From Roseiarcus sp963820775 (GTDB lineage: Bacteria > Pseudomonadota > Alphaproteobacteria > Rhizobiales > Beijerinckiaceae), in assembly GCA_963820775.1 (NCBI GenBank), contig CAWGBF010000011.1, forward strand, positions 62,001-126,000: a stretch of 64,000 nt of DNA, read 5' to 3'. Under the pieces are notes generated by a model. That model made no database searches and was not told where the DNA came from. It saw only the letters and a list, made by a program, of their open reading frames with translations. Of this stretch, positions 8,363-18,556 are shown piece by piece. Both the position numbers and the translations under genes were made by a program. Each line of letters opens with the position of its first letter. Within the stretch, counting starts at the first letter, position 1.

Positions 8363-9196
8363 ATGGCGCGTGATTTGGGGGGAGAATTGAGAGCGTTGGT
8401 CTTTGCCGTTGCGGCGGCCATTCTCGCGGGCGCGCCCGCTTATGCGGAGGAGTGCGGCAGAAGCGCCGAGGGCTTCAGCGCATGGCTCGCCTCCTTTAAG
8501 CAGGTCGCTATCGGCAATGGCGTGTCGCCGAGGGCTGTCGATGCGGCGCTCGACGGCGTCTCCTACGATCCCGCGGTCAAGCGACACGACGGGGGCGTCG
8601 CGATGTTCGGGCACAACTTCGCCGGGTTCGCCGCAAGCCATGTCACGCCTGGAATGGTCGCGCGGGGCAGGGCGGAGCTCAAGCGATACGCCGCGCCGCT
8701 GGCGACGATCGAGCAACGGTTCGGCGTGCCTGGACCAGTGGTGGTGGCGATCTGGGGCCTCGAGACCAGCTTCGGCGGCGATAGCGGCTCGTTTCCCACC
8801 TATAGCGCCCTCGCAACTTTGGCCTGGGACTGCCGGCGCGCGGAGCGATACCGCGCCGAGCTCGTCGACGCGCTCATGCTGGTTGACCGGGGCATTGTCA
8901 CGCAGCCGCGCTCGCTGCGCGGGGCCTGGGCGGGCGAGGTTGGTCAGACCCAGCTCATGCCCTCGGCCTATCTCATGTTCGCGACCACGCCCGACGGTTC
9001 GGGTACGCCGGACCTCATTCACAATTCCGCCGACGCGCTCGCGTCAACCGCCGCTTTCCTCAAGGGGCATGGCTGGCAACCGGGCGCGGGCTGGAACGAG
9101 GGCGAGCCGAACTTCGCGGCCATCCTGCAATGGAACTCGGCGGAGATTTACGCAAAGACAGTGGCGCTGTTCGCCGACCGCCTCGCGGGTAGGTAG
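8363..9196 (+). CDS. lytic murein transglycosylase (MltB-like, SLT_2)
   Basis: This 277-residue periplasmic enzyme would cleave peptidoglycan between MurNAc and GlcNAc to give 1,6-anhydro ends. The catalytic glutamate is E134 in AIWGLETSFGG, and GEVGQTQLMPSAYLMFA is the family motif that follows. The signal peptide ends near AGAPAYA-EE. A TTG at 8387 directly after GGGGGGAGA, starting MRALVFAVAAA, is an alternative start and would give a cleaner signal peptide. Confidence 0.9.
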   Translation: MARDLGGELRALVFAVAAAILAGAPAYAEECGRSAEGFSAWLASFKQVAIGNGVSPRAVDAALDGVSYDPAVKRHDGGVAMFGHNFAGFAASHVTPGMVARGRAELKRYAAPLATIEQRFGVPGPVVVAIWGLETSFGGDSGSFPTYSALATLAWDCRRAERYRAELVDALMLVDRGIVTQPRSLRGAWAGEVGQTQLMPSAYLMFATTPDGSGTPDLIHNSADALASTAAFLKGHGWQPGAGWNEGEPNFAAILQWNSAEIYAKTVALFADRLAGR

Positions 9197-9301
9197 CAGG
9201 CTGGCCTGACCCGACCCGCTGCGCGCCGGTGCGATCGAGCAATACGCTTAAGGTTGGCGTGGAGCGGTGGAATATGATGCTTCATGCGCAGGGGCCGGAG
9301 A

Positions 9302-9670
9302 ATGAGCGCCGAAAGTGATCTCGCCTTGAGGGTGCGGGCTGCTCTTCAGGGCGTCGAGACGTTGCGCGAGGTCAAGATGTTCGGCGGCGTTGGATTCATG
9401 GTGAACGGAAATCTCGTCGCCGCTGCGTCCAAGCGCGGTCTTCTTCTGCGGGTCGGCAGGGAGCGTCAAGACGAAGCGCTGGCCCAGCCTGGGATCCGGC
9501 CCATGGAGATGCGAGGCCGCCGCATGGAGGGATATGTCTACGCCGATCCGCCGCCGCGCTCCGAGGATGCGATCAAGGCTTGGCTTCGGCCAGCACTGGA
9601 CTACGTCCAATCGTTGCCGCCGAAGTCGACCGATACGAGGCCCAAGCGCGCGAAAGGACAAGGGAAATGA
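9302..9670 (+). CDS. TfoX N-terminal domain protein
   Basis: This 122-residue protein has the TfoX/Sxy N-terminal fold, shown by EVKMFGGVGFMVNGNLVAAAS followed by RVGRERQDEAL and the basic tail PKRAKGQGK. In gammaproteobacteria TfoX controls competence; in alphaproteobacteria these short proteins have no defined role. GGAGA just upstream supports ATG 9302 over the in-frame ATG at 9284. A second TfoX-domain gene lies at 45679. Confidence 0.85.
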   Translation: MSAESDLALRVRAALQGVETLREVKMFGGVGFMVNGNLVAAASKRGLLLRVGRERQDEALAQPGIRPMEMRGRRMEGYVYADPPPRSEDAIKAWLRPALDYVQSLPPKSTDTRPKRAKGQGK

Positions 9671-9812
9671 GGCGCTTCATGCTCGCCGTTCTGAGCGGAC
9701 CTTGGCGCTCGGGCTTGTGCTGTTCGGGCCTGTGTTGATCACCAATCGCGACTCCTTGCGACGTTTTGCCGCCAACCGGTAAGCCTTAACCATCGTCGCC
9801 TATGTTTCGCGC

Positions 9813-12044
9813 ATGTCCGTACTCGACGACCGCGCGTTCGCACCCTTGCGCCTGACTGAGAGCCGGCTGCTCGGCTGCGGCGCTGGGTTCGGGCTTGCGG
9901 CTGCGGCCGGCTTTTTTGCCCACGAAGCTGCGCCGGGCGCCCCGGCGATCATTCCGCTAAGCTTTGGCGGTCTCTCGGGTCTCGCCGCCCTCGCGCTCGC
10001 CTTTACGGTGGATGATGCGGCGCGGTCCAAGTTCATAGGCGCCGTCGTCGCCGGCGCCGCAATTGTCGTTGTCTGTGCGCTCGTCAGTCCGGACGCGAGG
10101 CTCAGTCTCGCAAGTTTCGCTTCCGCTGCGTTCGGGGTTGGACTCGCCGCGTGGCTCGTTCGCACGGCGCGGACGAGGCCGAGCGTATCCCTGCCTTTAG
10201 CGGCGCTGTTCGCCGTCACGCTCGCGTGCCTCACCGCCTACGCCGCCTATCTCGTGCTTGTTTCACGCGACCTGATGATCGCCGATTTCATGACCTATCG
10301 CGGCATCGCGATGATGGTCGCGCGGTTGGTCGACGCGCGAAATTGGCCGCTGCTGCTCAGCGCCGCCGTCCAATCGATCACGCAAGATTATTCCTGGGCG
10401 CCGGCGTTGGCTCCGGGTTTTCTCATGGCGGCGACCGACCCGACATTTCGCGCGATTTATACTTTTGCGATCCTCGCCGTCTATGCCGCGCCTGCCGCTT
10501 TGGCGCTGGCGGTGCTGGCCCGCGATTGCGCGCGGCAAGCTGGCTGCGTCCAGACCAAGCCTGACGCTATCCACCAACCTCGTCCTGAGGTGCCGCGAAG
10601 CGGCCTCGAAGGACACGCAAGTTCACATGAACGCCCGTGCACACTGGAGCATCCTTCGAGACGCCTGCTGCGCAGTCTCCTCAGGATGAGGTTGCGGTTC
10701 AACCTGACGATGCGTGAGGCGCAGCTGGCTTTCGGGGCCGCCGCCGTGTTGGTCGCTTATCCTGCCGCGTTCGCGGTCGCCGCGCGGGGCATGCCTGACG
10801 TCGGCGGGCTCGTGCTGGTCGTCTACGCGCTCAAGCTGGCCGAGCGTCTCGCCCGCCTGCTTGCGCTGCGACAAGGCCTCGACGCGCGCGTTCAGCCAAT
10901 GACCCGTCGCGTCGCGTTGGCGCTGGCGCTGACCCTCTATGCGATGTTCGCCTTCCGGCGCTGGTATGCGTTCGCCGCGGCGGGGATCGTCGTCATGCTG
11001 GCGCTCGAGGTCGGTTCGAGCGCGCTGGGTAGAGGCGCGCGCTTTCGCTGGCGAGACGCCGTTGGCGCGGCGGCGCTCAGCGCTCTCACGCTGCTTGCGC
11101 TCATCAGCCCGGTCCTCGTCGATTGGGCCCCAAACTTGGGCGCGCATGAGTACGCCCAGACTTACGCCGGCTATCGCAAGCCTCCGGACGTGTTCCTGCG
11201 CGAGCTCGGCGACTGGGTCGGAATTATTCCCGCTCTCGCCGCCCTGGCCGGAGCGGCGTTCCTTTGGGCGCGCTCGCGCGACAAACGCCTGCTGCGTCTC
11301 ACTCTTGGCGCCGCCGCAATCGCCGCCACGCTGTTCCTGCGCATCCAGACGCCCTACATCCATCATCTCGATCTGATCGCGCCGGCGATCGTCGTCCCCG
11401 TCGCGGCTTCGCTGATGCTCCTCTTCGCTCGCGCGCCGCGCGCCGCGCTTCTCGGCGTGGCCGCGCTTGGCTTAATCACGCTCTCGCCGCTTGCAAGGAC
11501 CCTCAATCCGCTGGGCCTTGCGCCAATCGCCGGACTGCCTCGCGCGCCGCGCGCCGATCTCGACGAACTGAAGCGCCTCAAGGATTGGGTCGATGAGCGC
11601 GCGCGTCCCGACGCCAAGGTCTGTGGCCTCGGCTCGAGCTATACGTTCAGCGGCCAACTGATCGGCGAATTGTGGCAGCTCCGCCCGAAGCGAGGTCTGA
11701 GCGGGCCCAAGCTCGGCGTTGCGATGCCCGACGTCGATACGGTCGACGGGCCGCCAGGAGCTGATCTCAAGGATTGCGCCATCATCATCGTCGGCGATCC
11801 GATCCAGACTCACCTCGATCCCAACTATCAGCAGACAGTCATCGTCCCGTCGCGCGAGATGCTCACGGGGCAGGGGATCGGCGCGAAGTTCCGCCGCACC
11901 GGCGAAGTCTTCCACCTGGAGCACGGCGTGAGTGCGGTCGTGTTCGAGCGCCTGGCGCCGTTGGACGACGCCGACATCGGCGCGCTACAAGCGCGCTGGC
12001 GAGCGGCGCGCGCCGCGTTGGGATTCGGAGCGAGCGGGCAGTAA
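9813..12044 (+). CDS. large multi-pass membrane protein, possibly GT-C type
   Basis: This 743-residue protein has a dozen or more hydrophobic segments and a soluble C-terminal part (about residues 580-743). DFMTYRGIAMMVARLVDARNW and AFRRWYAFAAAGI resemble loops of GT-C-fold membrane glycosyltransferases, but I see no decisive motif, so the function is a guess. Residues of about 255-294 (PRPEVPRSGLEGHASS...) are encoded by a dispersed palindromic repeat and are hydrophilic, unlike the flanking membrane segments. The gene stands alone on its strand. Confidence 0.72.
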   Translation: MSVLDDRAFAPLRLTESRLLGCGAGFGLAAAAGFFAHEAAPGAPAIIPLSFGGLSGLAALALAFTVDDAARSKFIGAVVAGAAIVVVCALVSPDARLSLASFASAAFGVGLAAWLVRTARTRPSVSLPLAALFAVTLACLTAYAAYLVLVSRDLMIADFMTYRGIAMMVARLVDARNWPLLLSAAVQSITQDYSWAPALAPGFLMAATDPTFRAIYTFAILAVYAAPAALALAVLARDCARQAGCVQTKPDAIHQPRPEVPRSGLEGHASSHERPCTLEHPSRRLLRSLLRMRLRFNLTMREAQLAFGAAAVLVAYPAAFAVAARGMPDVGGLVLVVYALKLAERLARLLALRQGLDARVQPMTRRVALALALTLYAMFAFRRWYAFAAAGIVVMLALEVGSSALGRGARFRWRDAVGAAALSALTLLALISPVLVDWAPNLGAHEYAQTYAGYRKPPDVFLRELGDWVGIIPALAALAGAAFLWARSRDKRLLRLTLGAAAIAATLFLRIQTPYIHHLDLIAPAIVVPVAASLMLLFARAPRAALLGVAALGLITLSPLARTLNPLGLAPIAGLPRAPRADLDELKRLKDWVDERARPDAKVCGLGSSYTFSGQLIGELWQLRPKRGLSGPKLGVAMPDVDTVDGPPGADLKDCAIIIVGDPIQTHLDPNYQQTVIVPSREMLTGQGIGAKFRRTGEVFHLEHGVSAVVFERLAPLDDADIGALQARWRAARAALGFGASGQ
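10576..10693. repeat. dispersed palindromic repeat inside a reading frame
   Basis: The ends are inverted: AACCTCGTCCTGAGG at 10576-10590 and CCTCAGGATGAGGTT at 10679-10693. The internal phrase GGAGCATCCTTCGAGACGC recurs in the intergenic repeat near 53.9 kb (53903-53921). The element is normally intergenic but here lies inside the membrane-protein gene without breaking its frame. Confidence 0.75.
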
Positions 12045-12068
12045 GGCCGCACGCTCTTGCAGACGCCG

Positions 12069-13259
12069 CTATTTGCCGACGCCCGCCGTGCGCAATGTGT
12101 GTTCGACGATCATCAGTTCCTCATTGGTCGGGATGACGAAGACGATCGTCGGAGAATGCTTGGCGCTGATGATCTGCGCATTGGCGCGATTCGCTTCCGC
12201 GTCGAGGTGGATGCCCATCCATTCCATGTCCTTGAGCGCGGCTTCGCGCACTTTCCACGAGTGTTCGCCGATGCCGGCTGTGAACACGATCGCCTCCGCG
12301 CCGTTGACTGTCGCTGCAAGCCCCGCGAGTTCGCGTCGAATGCGGGAGACGAAATAGGCGATGGCGTCGCGCGCGGCCGCGCTGGAGGACGCTTCGAGCT
12401 CCCGCATGTCCTGGGAAATGCCCGACATGCCCTTGAGGCCGGAGTTCTTCCATAAGAGATCGGATATCTCGTCCGCGCTCATCTTCTTTTCGGCCATGAG
12501 ATAAAGCACCACGCCCGGATCGAGCTGGCCGCAGCGGGTTCCCATCGCAAGCCCGTCGAGCGCGGTGAAGCCCATGGTCGAGGCGACGGCGCGGCCGTCG
12601 TGGACCGCGCACATCGAGGCGCCGTTGCCGAGATGGGCGATGATCACGTCCTCGCGCGCGATCTGCGGCGCTATCGCGCGCAGCTTGCGGGTGATGAACT
12701 CGTAGGACAGGCCGTGAAAGCCATAACGCCGCACGCCCTCGTCGTAATAGGAGCGGGGCAGGGCGAACGTGTCGTCGATGAAGGGATGGCTGCGATGGAA
12801 GGCTGTGTCGAAGCAGGCGACTTGCGGCGTCGACGGGAAGGCCTTCATCGCGGCCTCGACGCCGGCGATATTGTGCGGCTGGTGGAGGGGCGCAAGCGGA
12901 ATGAGCGCGCGCAACTTCGCGAGCGTTGCATCGTCGATCAACACCGGCTCGGCGTAGTCCGGCCCTCCGTGGACGATGCGATGGCCGGCCGCGACGACCG
13001 AAGAATCATATCCCGCCTGCCTGAGCCAGTCGAGAATGGCGCGCATTGCGGCCTGATGATCAATGCGGCGGATCGACGGATCGAACGTCAGCGCGCTATT
13101 CCCGCCTGCGGCTGTCGTCACGGCGCCTTTCGCGGTCGCGCCGATCCCCTCGATTTGCCCCGAGGCGAGCTGGGTCGGCTCACCTCCGTTGGCGAGGCGG
13201 AAGGCGGCGAATTTGAGCGACGACGAACCCGCGTTCAGAGTCAGGATCACCGAATTCAA
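12069..13259 (-). CDS. ackA: acetate kinase
   Basis: This 396-residue enzyme interconverts acetate plus ATP and acetyl phosphate plus ADP. The N-terminal phosphate-binding motif VILTLNAGSSSLKF, the AHLGNGASMCAV loop and GFTALDGLAMGTRCG are all present. There is no ATG at the natural N-terminus. The start is probably TTG at 13259, with GGAG seven bases upstream. A longer frame reaching 13430 has no homologous character in its extension. No phosphotransacetylase gene is adjacent, which is unusual. Confidence 0.93.
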   Translation of the reverse strand: MNSVILTLNAGSSSLKFAAFRLANGGEPTQLASGQIEGIGATAKGAVTTAAGGNSALTFDPSIRRIDHQAAMRAILDWLRQAGYDSSVVAAGHRIVHGGPDYAEPVLIDDATLAKLRALIPLAPLHQPHNIAGVEAAMKAFPSTPQVACFDTAFHRSHPFIDDTFALPRSYYDEGVRRYGFHGLSYEFITRKLRAIAPQIAREDVIIAHLGNGASMCAVHDGRAVASTMGFTALDGLAMGTRCGQLDPGVVLYLMAEKKMSADEISDLLWKNSGLKGMSGISQDMRELEASSSAAARDAIAYFVSRIRRELAGLAATVNGAEAIVFTAGIGEHSWKVREAALKDMEWMGIHLDAEANRANAQIISAKHSPTIVFVIPTNEELMIVEHTLRTAGVGK

Positions 13260-13263
13260 TGCG

Positions 13264-13389
13264 TCACTCCGCCGCTTTGGCGACCGCCGGTTGATCGCCA
13301 AACGCGCGGCCCTCGCGGCGCCAGTATTCGTACGGTTGCGCCAGCCCGCAGCTGCCGCCCACGCGACGTGCCCGGTACCGATACCACAT
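13264..13389 (-). CDS. possible small ORF upstream of ackA
   Basis: This is a 41-codon frame starting MWYRYRARRVGG and continuing LAQPYEYWRREGRAFGDQ. It ends five bases before the acetate kinase start, with the ackA ribosome-binding site inside its last codons. The aromatic, basic composition looks protein-like rather than random. I do not recognise it. It could be a coupled small protein or the relic end of a lost gene. Confidence 0.3.
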   Translation of the reverse strand: MWYRYRARRVGGSCGLAQPYEYWRREGRAFGDQPAVAKAAE

Positions 13390-13640
13390 TGCCGCCGCCG
13401 TCGACCAGCAAGGCGAAGCTTCGTGCGCACCTCGATTGTACAAGGCGCACGACTAGTTGAACGGAGTGACAGCTGAATGAAGAGCGGTGCGCGGCCAGGT
13501 GTGGCTTTCGCGTCGGTGGCGAATCATCGCTCCACGGGCCGCCCTTAGACTAGCTTGCCGCACTTGATTCCGCCCCGACTATGCTGTCTTAAACTGCGGC
13601 CGACGGGACGTCAGCCCGCGACCGAGCCCCGGGACCATAG

Positions 13641-15999
13641 ATGAACTTTTCCCAACGCCTGACCTTTCTGTTCTCGGCGCCGATGTTCGACGCCGACGAC
13701 CTCGAGGGCCTCAGGGTTAGCCAGATCATCGCCGCTATCGAGCGGATGGGATTTCAGGTCATCAAGGCGCGGCGTCTCGAGGACGCCGAGATCGCGGTGC
13801 AAACTGACGCCGCGATCGGCTGCATGGTCGTCGACTGGGGCAAGAAGGGTATCGAGGGGAAGGCGGCTTCGCTCATCAACCTCATGCGCAAGCGCGGCCT
13901 CGACATGCCGATCGTCGTGCTGGTCAGGCGCAAGCGCTTCGAGGACATTCCGGTCGAAGTTCTCGACTTCATCGACGGCTATGTGTTCCTCGCTGAAGAG
14001 ACGCCGGAGTTCATCGCCAGAAACCTGGTGTCGCGCCTCAAGCAATACGCCGACACGCTGAAGACGCCGTTCTTCGGGGCGCTGGTCGATTACCAGGAAG
14101 AAGGCAACCAGTTGTGGACCTGCCCCGGCCACAACGGCGGCGTCTTCTACAGCCGCAGCCCGATCGGACGCATCTTTGTCGAGCATCTGGGCGAAGCGGT
14201 CTTTCGCGACGACCTCGACAATTCGATCCTCGAACTCGGCGATCTCCTGACCCATGAGGGGCCGGCGCTTCAGGCGCAGAAAGAGGCGGCGGCGATCTTC
14301 GGGGCAGAGAAAACCTATTTCGTGCTCAACGGCACCTCGTCGTCCAACAAGATCGTGCTCACCAATCTCATCGCCGAGGGCGATCTGGTGCTGTTCGACC
14401 GTAACAATCACAAGGCCGCCCACCAGGGCGCGCTCATGATGGGCGGCGGCGTCCCGATTTATCTGTCGACCGATCGCAACGCCTACGGACTCATTGGTCC
14501 CATTCGTCCGGAGGATCTCGACGAGACGAGGATACGTGAGCGCATTCGGGATAATCCGCTGGTGACGGACAAGGAGGCGTGGAAGCGCGAGCGCCCCTTC
14601 CGCGCCGCGGTGATCGAGCAATGCACCTATGACGGCACGATCTACGACGCGCAGCGCATCGTCGAGCGCATCGGCGCCCTGTGCGACTACGTGGTGTTCG
14701 ATGAAGCCTGGGCCGGCTTCATGAAGTTTCATCCGCTCTATGAGCGAAGGTTCGCCATGGGCCTGCCGGATCTTGGCGAAGCCTCGCCCGGAATTGTCGC
14801 CACCCAATCGGCGCACAAGCAACTCGCCAGCTTCTCGCAGGCGTCCCAGATCCATGTGCGCGATCGGCACATCAAGGGACAGCGCCGGCGGGTCGAGCAC
14901 CGACGCTTCAACGAAGGCTTCATGCAGTTCGCCTCGACCTCGCCGTTCTATCCGCTGTTCGCGTCTCTCGACGTCGGCGCGCAGATGATGAAGGGCCGAT
15001 CCGGAGAAGTCCTATGGGACGACACGATCCGGCTCGGCATCGAATTGCGCAAGAAATTGCGCGCGGTCCGGCGCGAATTCGAGGAGAAGGAGCGCGACCC
15101 GACGCGGCGCTGGTTCTTCGATCCGTTCGTGCCGCAGCGCGTCTCGATCCGGGACGCCGCGCTCGAGGGCGCGACCCACGACGTGCCTTGGGAGAACGTG
15201 TCGACCGACCTGCTCGCTCGCGATCCGCGCTATTGGGCTTTGGCGCCGGGCGAGCCCTGGCACGGGTTTGGGGCGCTCGAAACGGGCTTCGCCATCACTG
15301 ATCCGGCCAAGCTCACCCTGCTCACTCCGGGCTTCGATCGCTTGACCGGCGCCTACGAAGCGCACGGCGTGCCGGCTCCCGTGGTCGCACAATATCTGCG
15401 CGAGAACCGGGTGGTGGCGGAGAAGAACGATCTCAACTCGCTGCTCTTCCTGTTGACGCCCGGCGTCGAGTTCGAGCAAGGCAGGCACGCTGGTCTCGTC
15501 GCTGGTCGCCTTCAAACGGCTGCATGACGATAACGTCCCGCTCGAGGACGCCATGCCCGAATTCGTCGCCAAGCGACCGGCGCGCTATCGGGGCAAGCGT
15601 CTCAAGGACCTGTGCGGCGAAATGCACGCCTTCTTCCGCGACGCCGGCGTGAGTGAACTGCAACGGGCGCAATTCGCCGCCAAGCATCTGCCGGAGACGG
15701 CCATGACGCCGCACGAAGCCGCGCGCCAACTGGTGCGCAACAACGTCGACTATCTGCCGCTTGCTGAACTCGATGGGCGGATCGCGACGACGCTATGGGT
15801 GGTCTATCCGCCGGGCATCGCCACCATCGTTCCCGGCGAACGGCTGACGGAGCGGGCGCGGCCGATGATCGAATATCTCAAGATGTTCGAGAAAAGCGCC
15901 AACGTCTTCCCAGGCTTCGAAGCCGAGATCCAGGGCCTCTATCGGGAAGTGGACGCAGGCGGCGGGATTCGGTTCTATACCTATGTGGTTCGCGAGTAG
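13641..15999 (+). pseudogene. Orn/Lys/Arg decarboxylase, +1 frameshift
   Basis: This PLP-dependent, fold-type I basic amino-acid decarboxylase would be about 785 residues, normal for the family. An N-terminal receiver-like wing (residues 1-130) is followed by the catalytic domain, with PLP lysine in ATQSAHKQLASF, and a C-terminal domain. The frame breaks at GAGTTC 15468-15473. Removing one T restores GVESSKAGTLVSSLVAFKRLHD and joins the 628-residue first part to the last 160 residues. The product would be agmatine, cadaverine or putrescine; the substrate cannot be told. It is followed within 20 bases by a GNAT gene. Confidence 0.85.
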
Positions 16000-16017
16000 T
16001 GGAGTAAGCGATCGACA

Positions 16018-16608
16018 ATGGACGCCAAACTGAATAGTTCGTTCGACGCCAACGCGACCGCGAGCGAAGCGGGAAGGCCCATTGTGGTGCGCAACTCGCG
16101 CGACGGCGATGTGCCGGCGATGCTCGCCATCTACCTGCACCACATCCGGCGCGGCGTGGATCCCGGCGTCGACGGCGAGTTTGAAACCCCCGACGCCGAC
16201 GATCTCAAGCGCCGGCGCCGATCGATGAACAATCGCAGGATGCCGCATCTGGTCGCGGAGGCGGCGGGGACGGTGGTCGGCTACGCCTACGCGGTGCCGT
16301 TCCGCAAGCGCCCCGCTTATCGTTATACGGTCAAGCATTCGATCTACGTCCGCAGCGACCGGCTGCATGCGGGGATCGGGCGTCAGCTCATGACCGAGTT
16401 GATCGACGCCTGCGCCGCGGCGGGCTTTCGCCAGATGATCGGCTACATCGACGGCGCCAACGTCGCTTCGATCAAGCTGCACGAAGGGTTCGGCTTCCGC
16501 CAGGTCGGCTATCTGCCCGCGGTCGGCTACAAATTCGGCCGCTGGACGGACTCGATCATGATGCAGCGCTCGCTCGGGCCCGGCGCGACCGAGCCGCCTT
16601 CGGCATAA
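16018..16608 (+). CDS. GNAT family N-acetyltransferase
   Basis: This 196-residue protein has a GNAT domain from about residue 22 (IVVRNSRDGDVPAMLAIY). The acetyl-CoA loop is in HAGIGRQLMTELIDAC, and RYTVKHSIYVRSDR resembles the phosphinothricin acetyltransferase (PAT/Bar) subgroup. It follows the decarboxylase gene within 18 bases and precedes trehalase by 15, so all three may be co-transcribed. Polyamine acetylation is conceivable from this context but not shown by sequence. Confidence 0.85.
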   Translation: MDAKLNSSFDANATASEAGRPIVVRNSRDGDVPAMLAIYLHHIRRGVDPGVDGEFETPDADDLKRRRRSMNNRRMPHLVAEAAGTVVGYAYAVPFRKRPAYRYTVKHSIYVRSDRLHAGIGRQLMTELIDACAAAGFRQMIGYIDGANVASIKLHEGFGFRQVGYLPAVGYKFGRWTDSIMMQRSLGPGATEPPSA

Positions 16609-16623
16609 GCGGCGACCTCCGGC

Positions 16624-18279
16624 ATGCGTCCGAGCGGTCGACACCTCGCGTTTGGCGTGCGGTCTATCATCCCCGTAGGCTTGGCGCTCGCGCCGGTTCT
16701 TTCGCTCGTCCAACCGGCGCTTGCCTTCGAGCGGCCAGAGCCGCCACAAGTGTTGTTCGGCGACCTCTACGCGGACGTCGAGCGCGAGCATATTTTTCCC
16801 GACGGCAAGGAGTTCGCCGACGCGACGGCGAAATCCCCCCCGGCCGAGATTCTGGCACTCTACCACGCCCAGAAACCGAATTCGCTCGAGGGGCTGAAGC
16901 TTTTCGTCGTCACGCATTTCGACTTGCCGGGCCAGGCCGCCACGCCGGAGGCGGCGTCTGAACATATCCCGATCCGCCGGCACATCGACGCGCTCTGGAC
17001 GCTTCTGACCCGGGACGAGCCGACTGTCGCGCCCCATTCTTCGCTGCTGCCCTTGCCGCGGCCTTATGTCGTGCCGGGCGGCCGATTCCGCGAGCTCTAT
17101 TACTGGGACTCGTATTTCGTCATGCTGGGCCTCGCCGAAAGCCGCCGGCGAGATCTCGTTCAGGACATGGCGACAAACTTCGCCGATCTCATCGACACAT
17201 ACGGCCATGCGCCGAACGGAACGCGCACCTATTACCTCAGCCGTTCGCATCCGCCGTTCTTTTTTGAAATGATCGGGCTCCTGTCGCCGTGGGATCCGGC
17301 GGCCGCGTTCGCCCGCTATCTGCCGGAACTCAAGACCGAATACGCATTCTGGATGGAGGGCGCGAACGATCTCAAGCCGGGCCAAGCGCATCGCCATGCG
17401 GTCGCGCTCGACGATGGGTCGATCGTCAATCGCTATTGGGATGATAGCGACTCGCCGCGCGATAAATCCTTTTCCGAGGATGTGGTGCTGGCCGCGGCGA
17501 CCCGTCGGCCTCCCGAAGAGATTTATCGCGACATCCGCGCCGGCGCGGAGAGCGGCTGGGATTACAGCTCGCGATGGTTCGCCGATGCGCGAACGATGGC
17601 CTCGATCGACACGACCGAAATCATTCCCGTCGACCTCAACGCTCTGATGTTCGGACTGGAGAATGCCATCCGGGCCGGTTGCGAACGCGCCGGCGACGCC
17701 GACTGCGCCCAGGAGTTTGCCAAAAAGGCCGCGGCGCGGCGCGCGGCGATCGATCGCTATCTCTGGGATCCGTCCCGCGGCGTCTATCTCGACTATCGCT
17801 GGACGAAGAAGCAGCCGATCGGCCACATCACCGCCGCGACCCTCTATCCGCTGTTCACCCACGTCGCGAGCGAAGCGCAGGCTGCGTTGGTGGCGAAAAC
17901 CGTCGAGGCGGAACTCTTGAAGCCAGGCGGGATCGTCACGACGACACTGGACACTGGGCAGCAATGGGATTGGCCGAACGGATGGGCGCCGTTGCAGTGG
18001 ATCGCGGTCGCAGGGCTAACCACCTATGGGCAAGACCGGCTCGCCGAGACCATCGCCTGCCGGTGGATGGTCAACGTGTCGCGCGTCTATCGCCAGACCG
18101 GCAAGCTCGTAGAAAAGTACGACGTGATCGCAGCCGACCAGGCGGGCGGAGGCGGCGAGTACCCAACCCAGGACGGCTTCGGCTGGACCAATGGCGTGAT
18201 GCTGAAGCTGATGGCGCTCTATCCGGCCGACGCCGATCTGACCAACGCTGACCGTTGTCCTGTGCCCGAGGGAGGGTGA
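16624..18279 (+). CDS. treA: periplasmic trehalase, GH37
   Basis: This 551-residue glycoside hydrolase family 37 enzyme splits trehalose into two glucoses. Both trehalase signatures are present: PGGRFRELYYWDSYF (about residue 157) and QWDWPNGWAPLQW near residue 443. An N-terminal hydrophobic segment (IIPVGLALAPVLSLVQPALA) suggests export to the periplasm. Stress-linked trehalose turnover fits the possible general-stress promoters elsewhere in the window, but this gene has no such promoter that I can see. Confidence 0.92.
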   Translation: MRPSGRHLAFGVRSIIPVGLALAPVLSLVQPALAFERPEPPQVLFGDLYADVEREHIFPDGKEFADATAKSPPAEILALYHAQKPNSLEGLKLFVVTHFDLPGQAATPEAASEHIPIRRHIDALWTLLTRDEPTVAPHSSLLPLPRPYVVPGGRFRELYYWDSYFVMLGLAESRRRDLVQDMATNFADLIDTYGHAPNGTRTYYLSRSHPPFFFEMIGLLSPWDPAAAFARYLPELKTEYAFWMEGANDLKPGQAHRHAVALDDGSIVNRYWDDSDSPRDKSFSEDVVLAAATRRPPEEIYRDIRAGAESGWDYSSRWFADARTMASIDTTEIIPVDLNALMFGLENAIRAGCERAGDADCAQEFAKKAAARRAAIDRYLWDPSRGVYLDYRWTKKQPIGHITAATLYPLFTHVASEAQAALVAKTVEAELLKPGGIVTTTLDTGQQWDWPNGWAPLQWIAVAGLTTYGQDRLAETIACRWMVNVSRVYRQTGKLVEKYDVIAADQAGGGGEYPTQDGFGWTNGVMLKLMALYPADADLTNADRCPVPEGG

Positions 18280-18343
18280 GCATCGGACAGCGATCCTGGC
18301 GGCGGCCGCCGGGATTAAGGAGCGCTCGCCACTGAAATCGCTG

Positions 18344-18556
18344 TCAGCGCCGCTCCTCCAACTGCCTAACCCGCTGCTCAAGCCGCTGCATCGCCATAGT
18401 GAGCCCCTCGTAACCGAGTTTATGGGTATCGCCGAGACTCGACAGTCCGGCCATGGTGCTCTGGTGTTGAGCGCGAGTGACCTGAAGTCCATGCCAGACG
18501 ATATAGACGATCGCGCCGAGTAAAACGACGATCAGCCAAATGGCAATGTCAGTCAT
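18344..18556 (-). CDS. small membrane-anchored coiled-coil protein
   Basis: This 70-residue protein has one N-terminal transmembrane helix (AIWLIVVLLGAIVYIVWHG) and a C-terminal helical stretch rich in Leu, Gln, Arg and Glu (MAMQRLEQRVRQLEERR), likely a short coiled coil. An in-frame ATG at 18595 would add 13 residues. The family is unknown to me. Confidence 0.55.
   Translation of the reverse strand: MTDIAIWLIVVLLGAIVYIVWHGLQVTRAQHQSTMAGLSSLGDTHKLGYEGLTMAMQRLEQRVRQLEERR

Noticed and set aside
15793..17964. 723-codon reverse frame opposite the GNAT and trehalase genes
   Set aside because: Despite its length it is antisense to two genes with clear catalytic motifs and has itself no recognisable domain.
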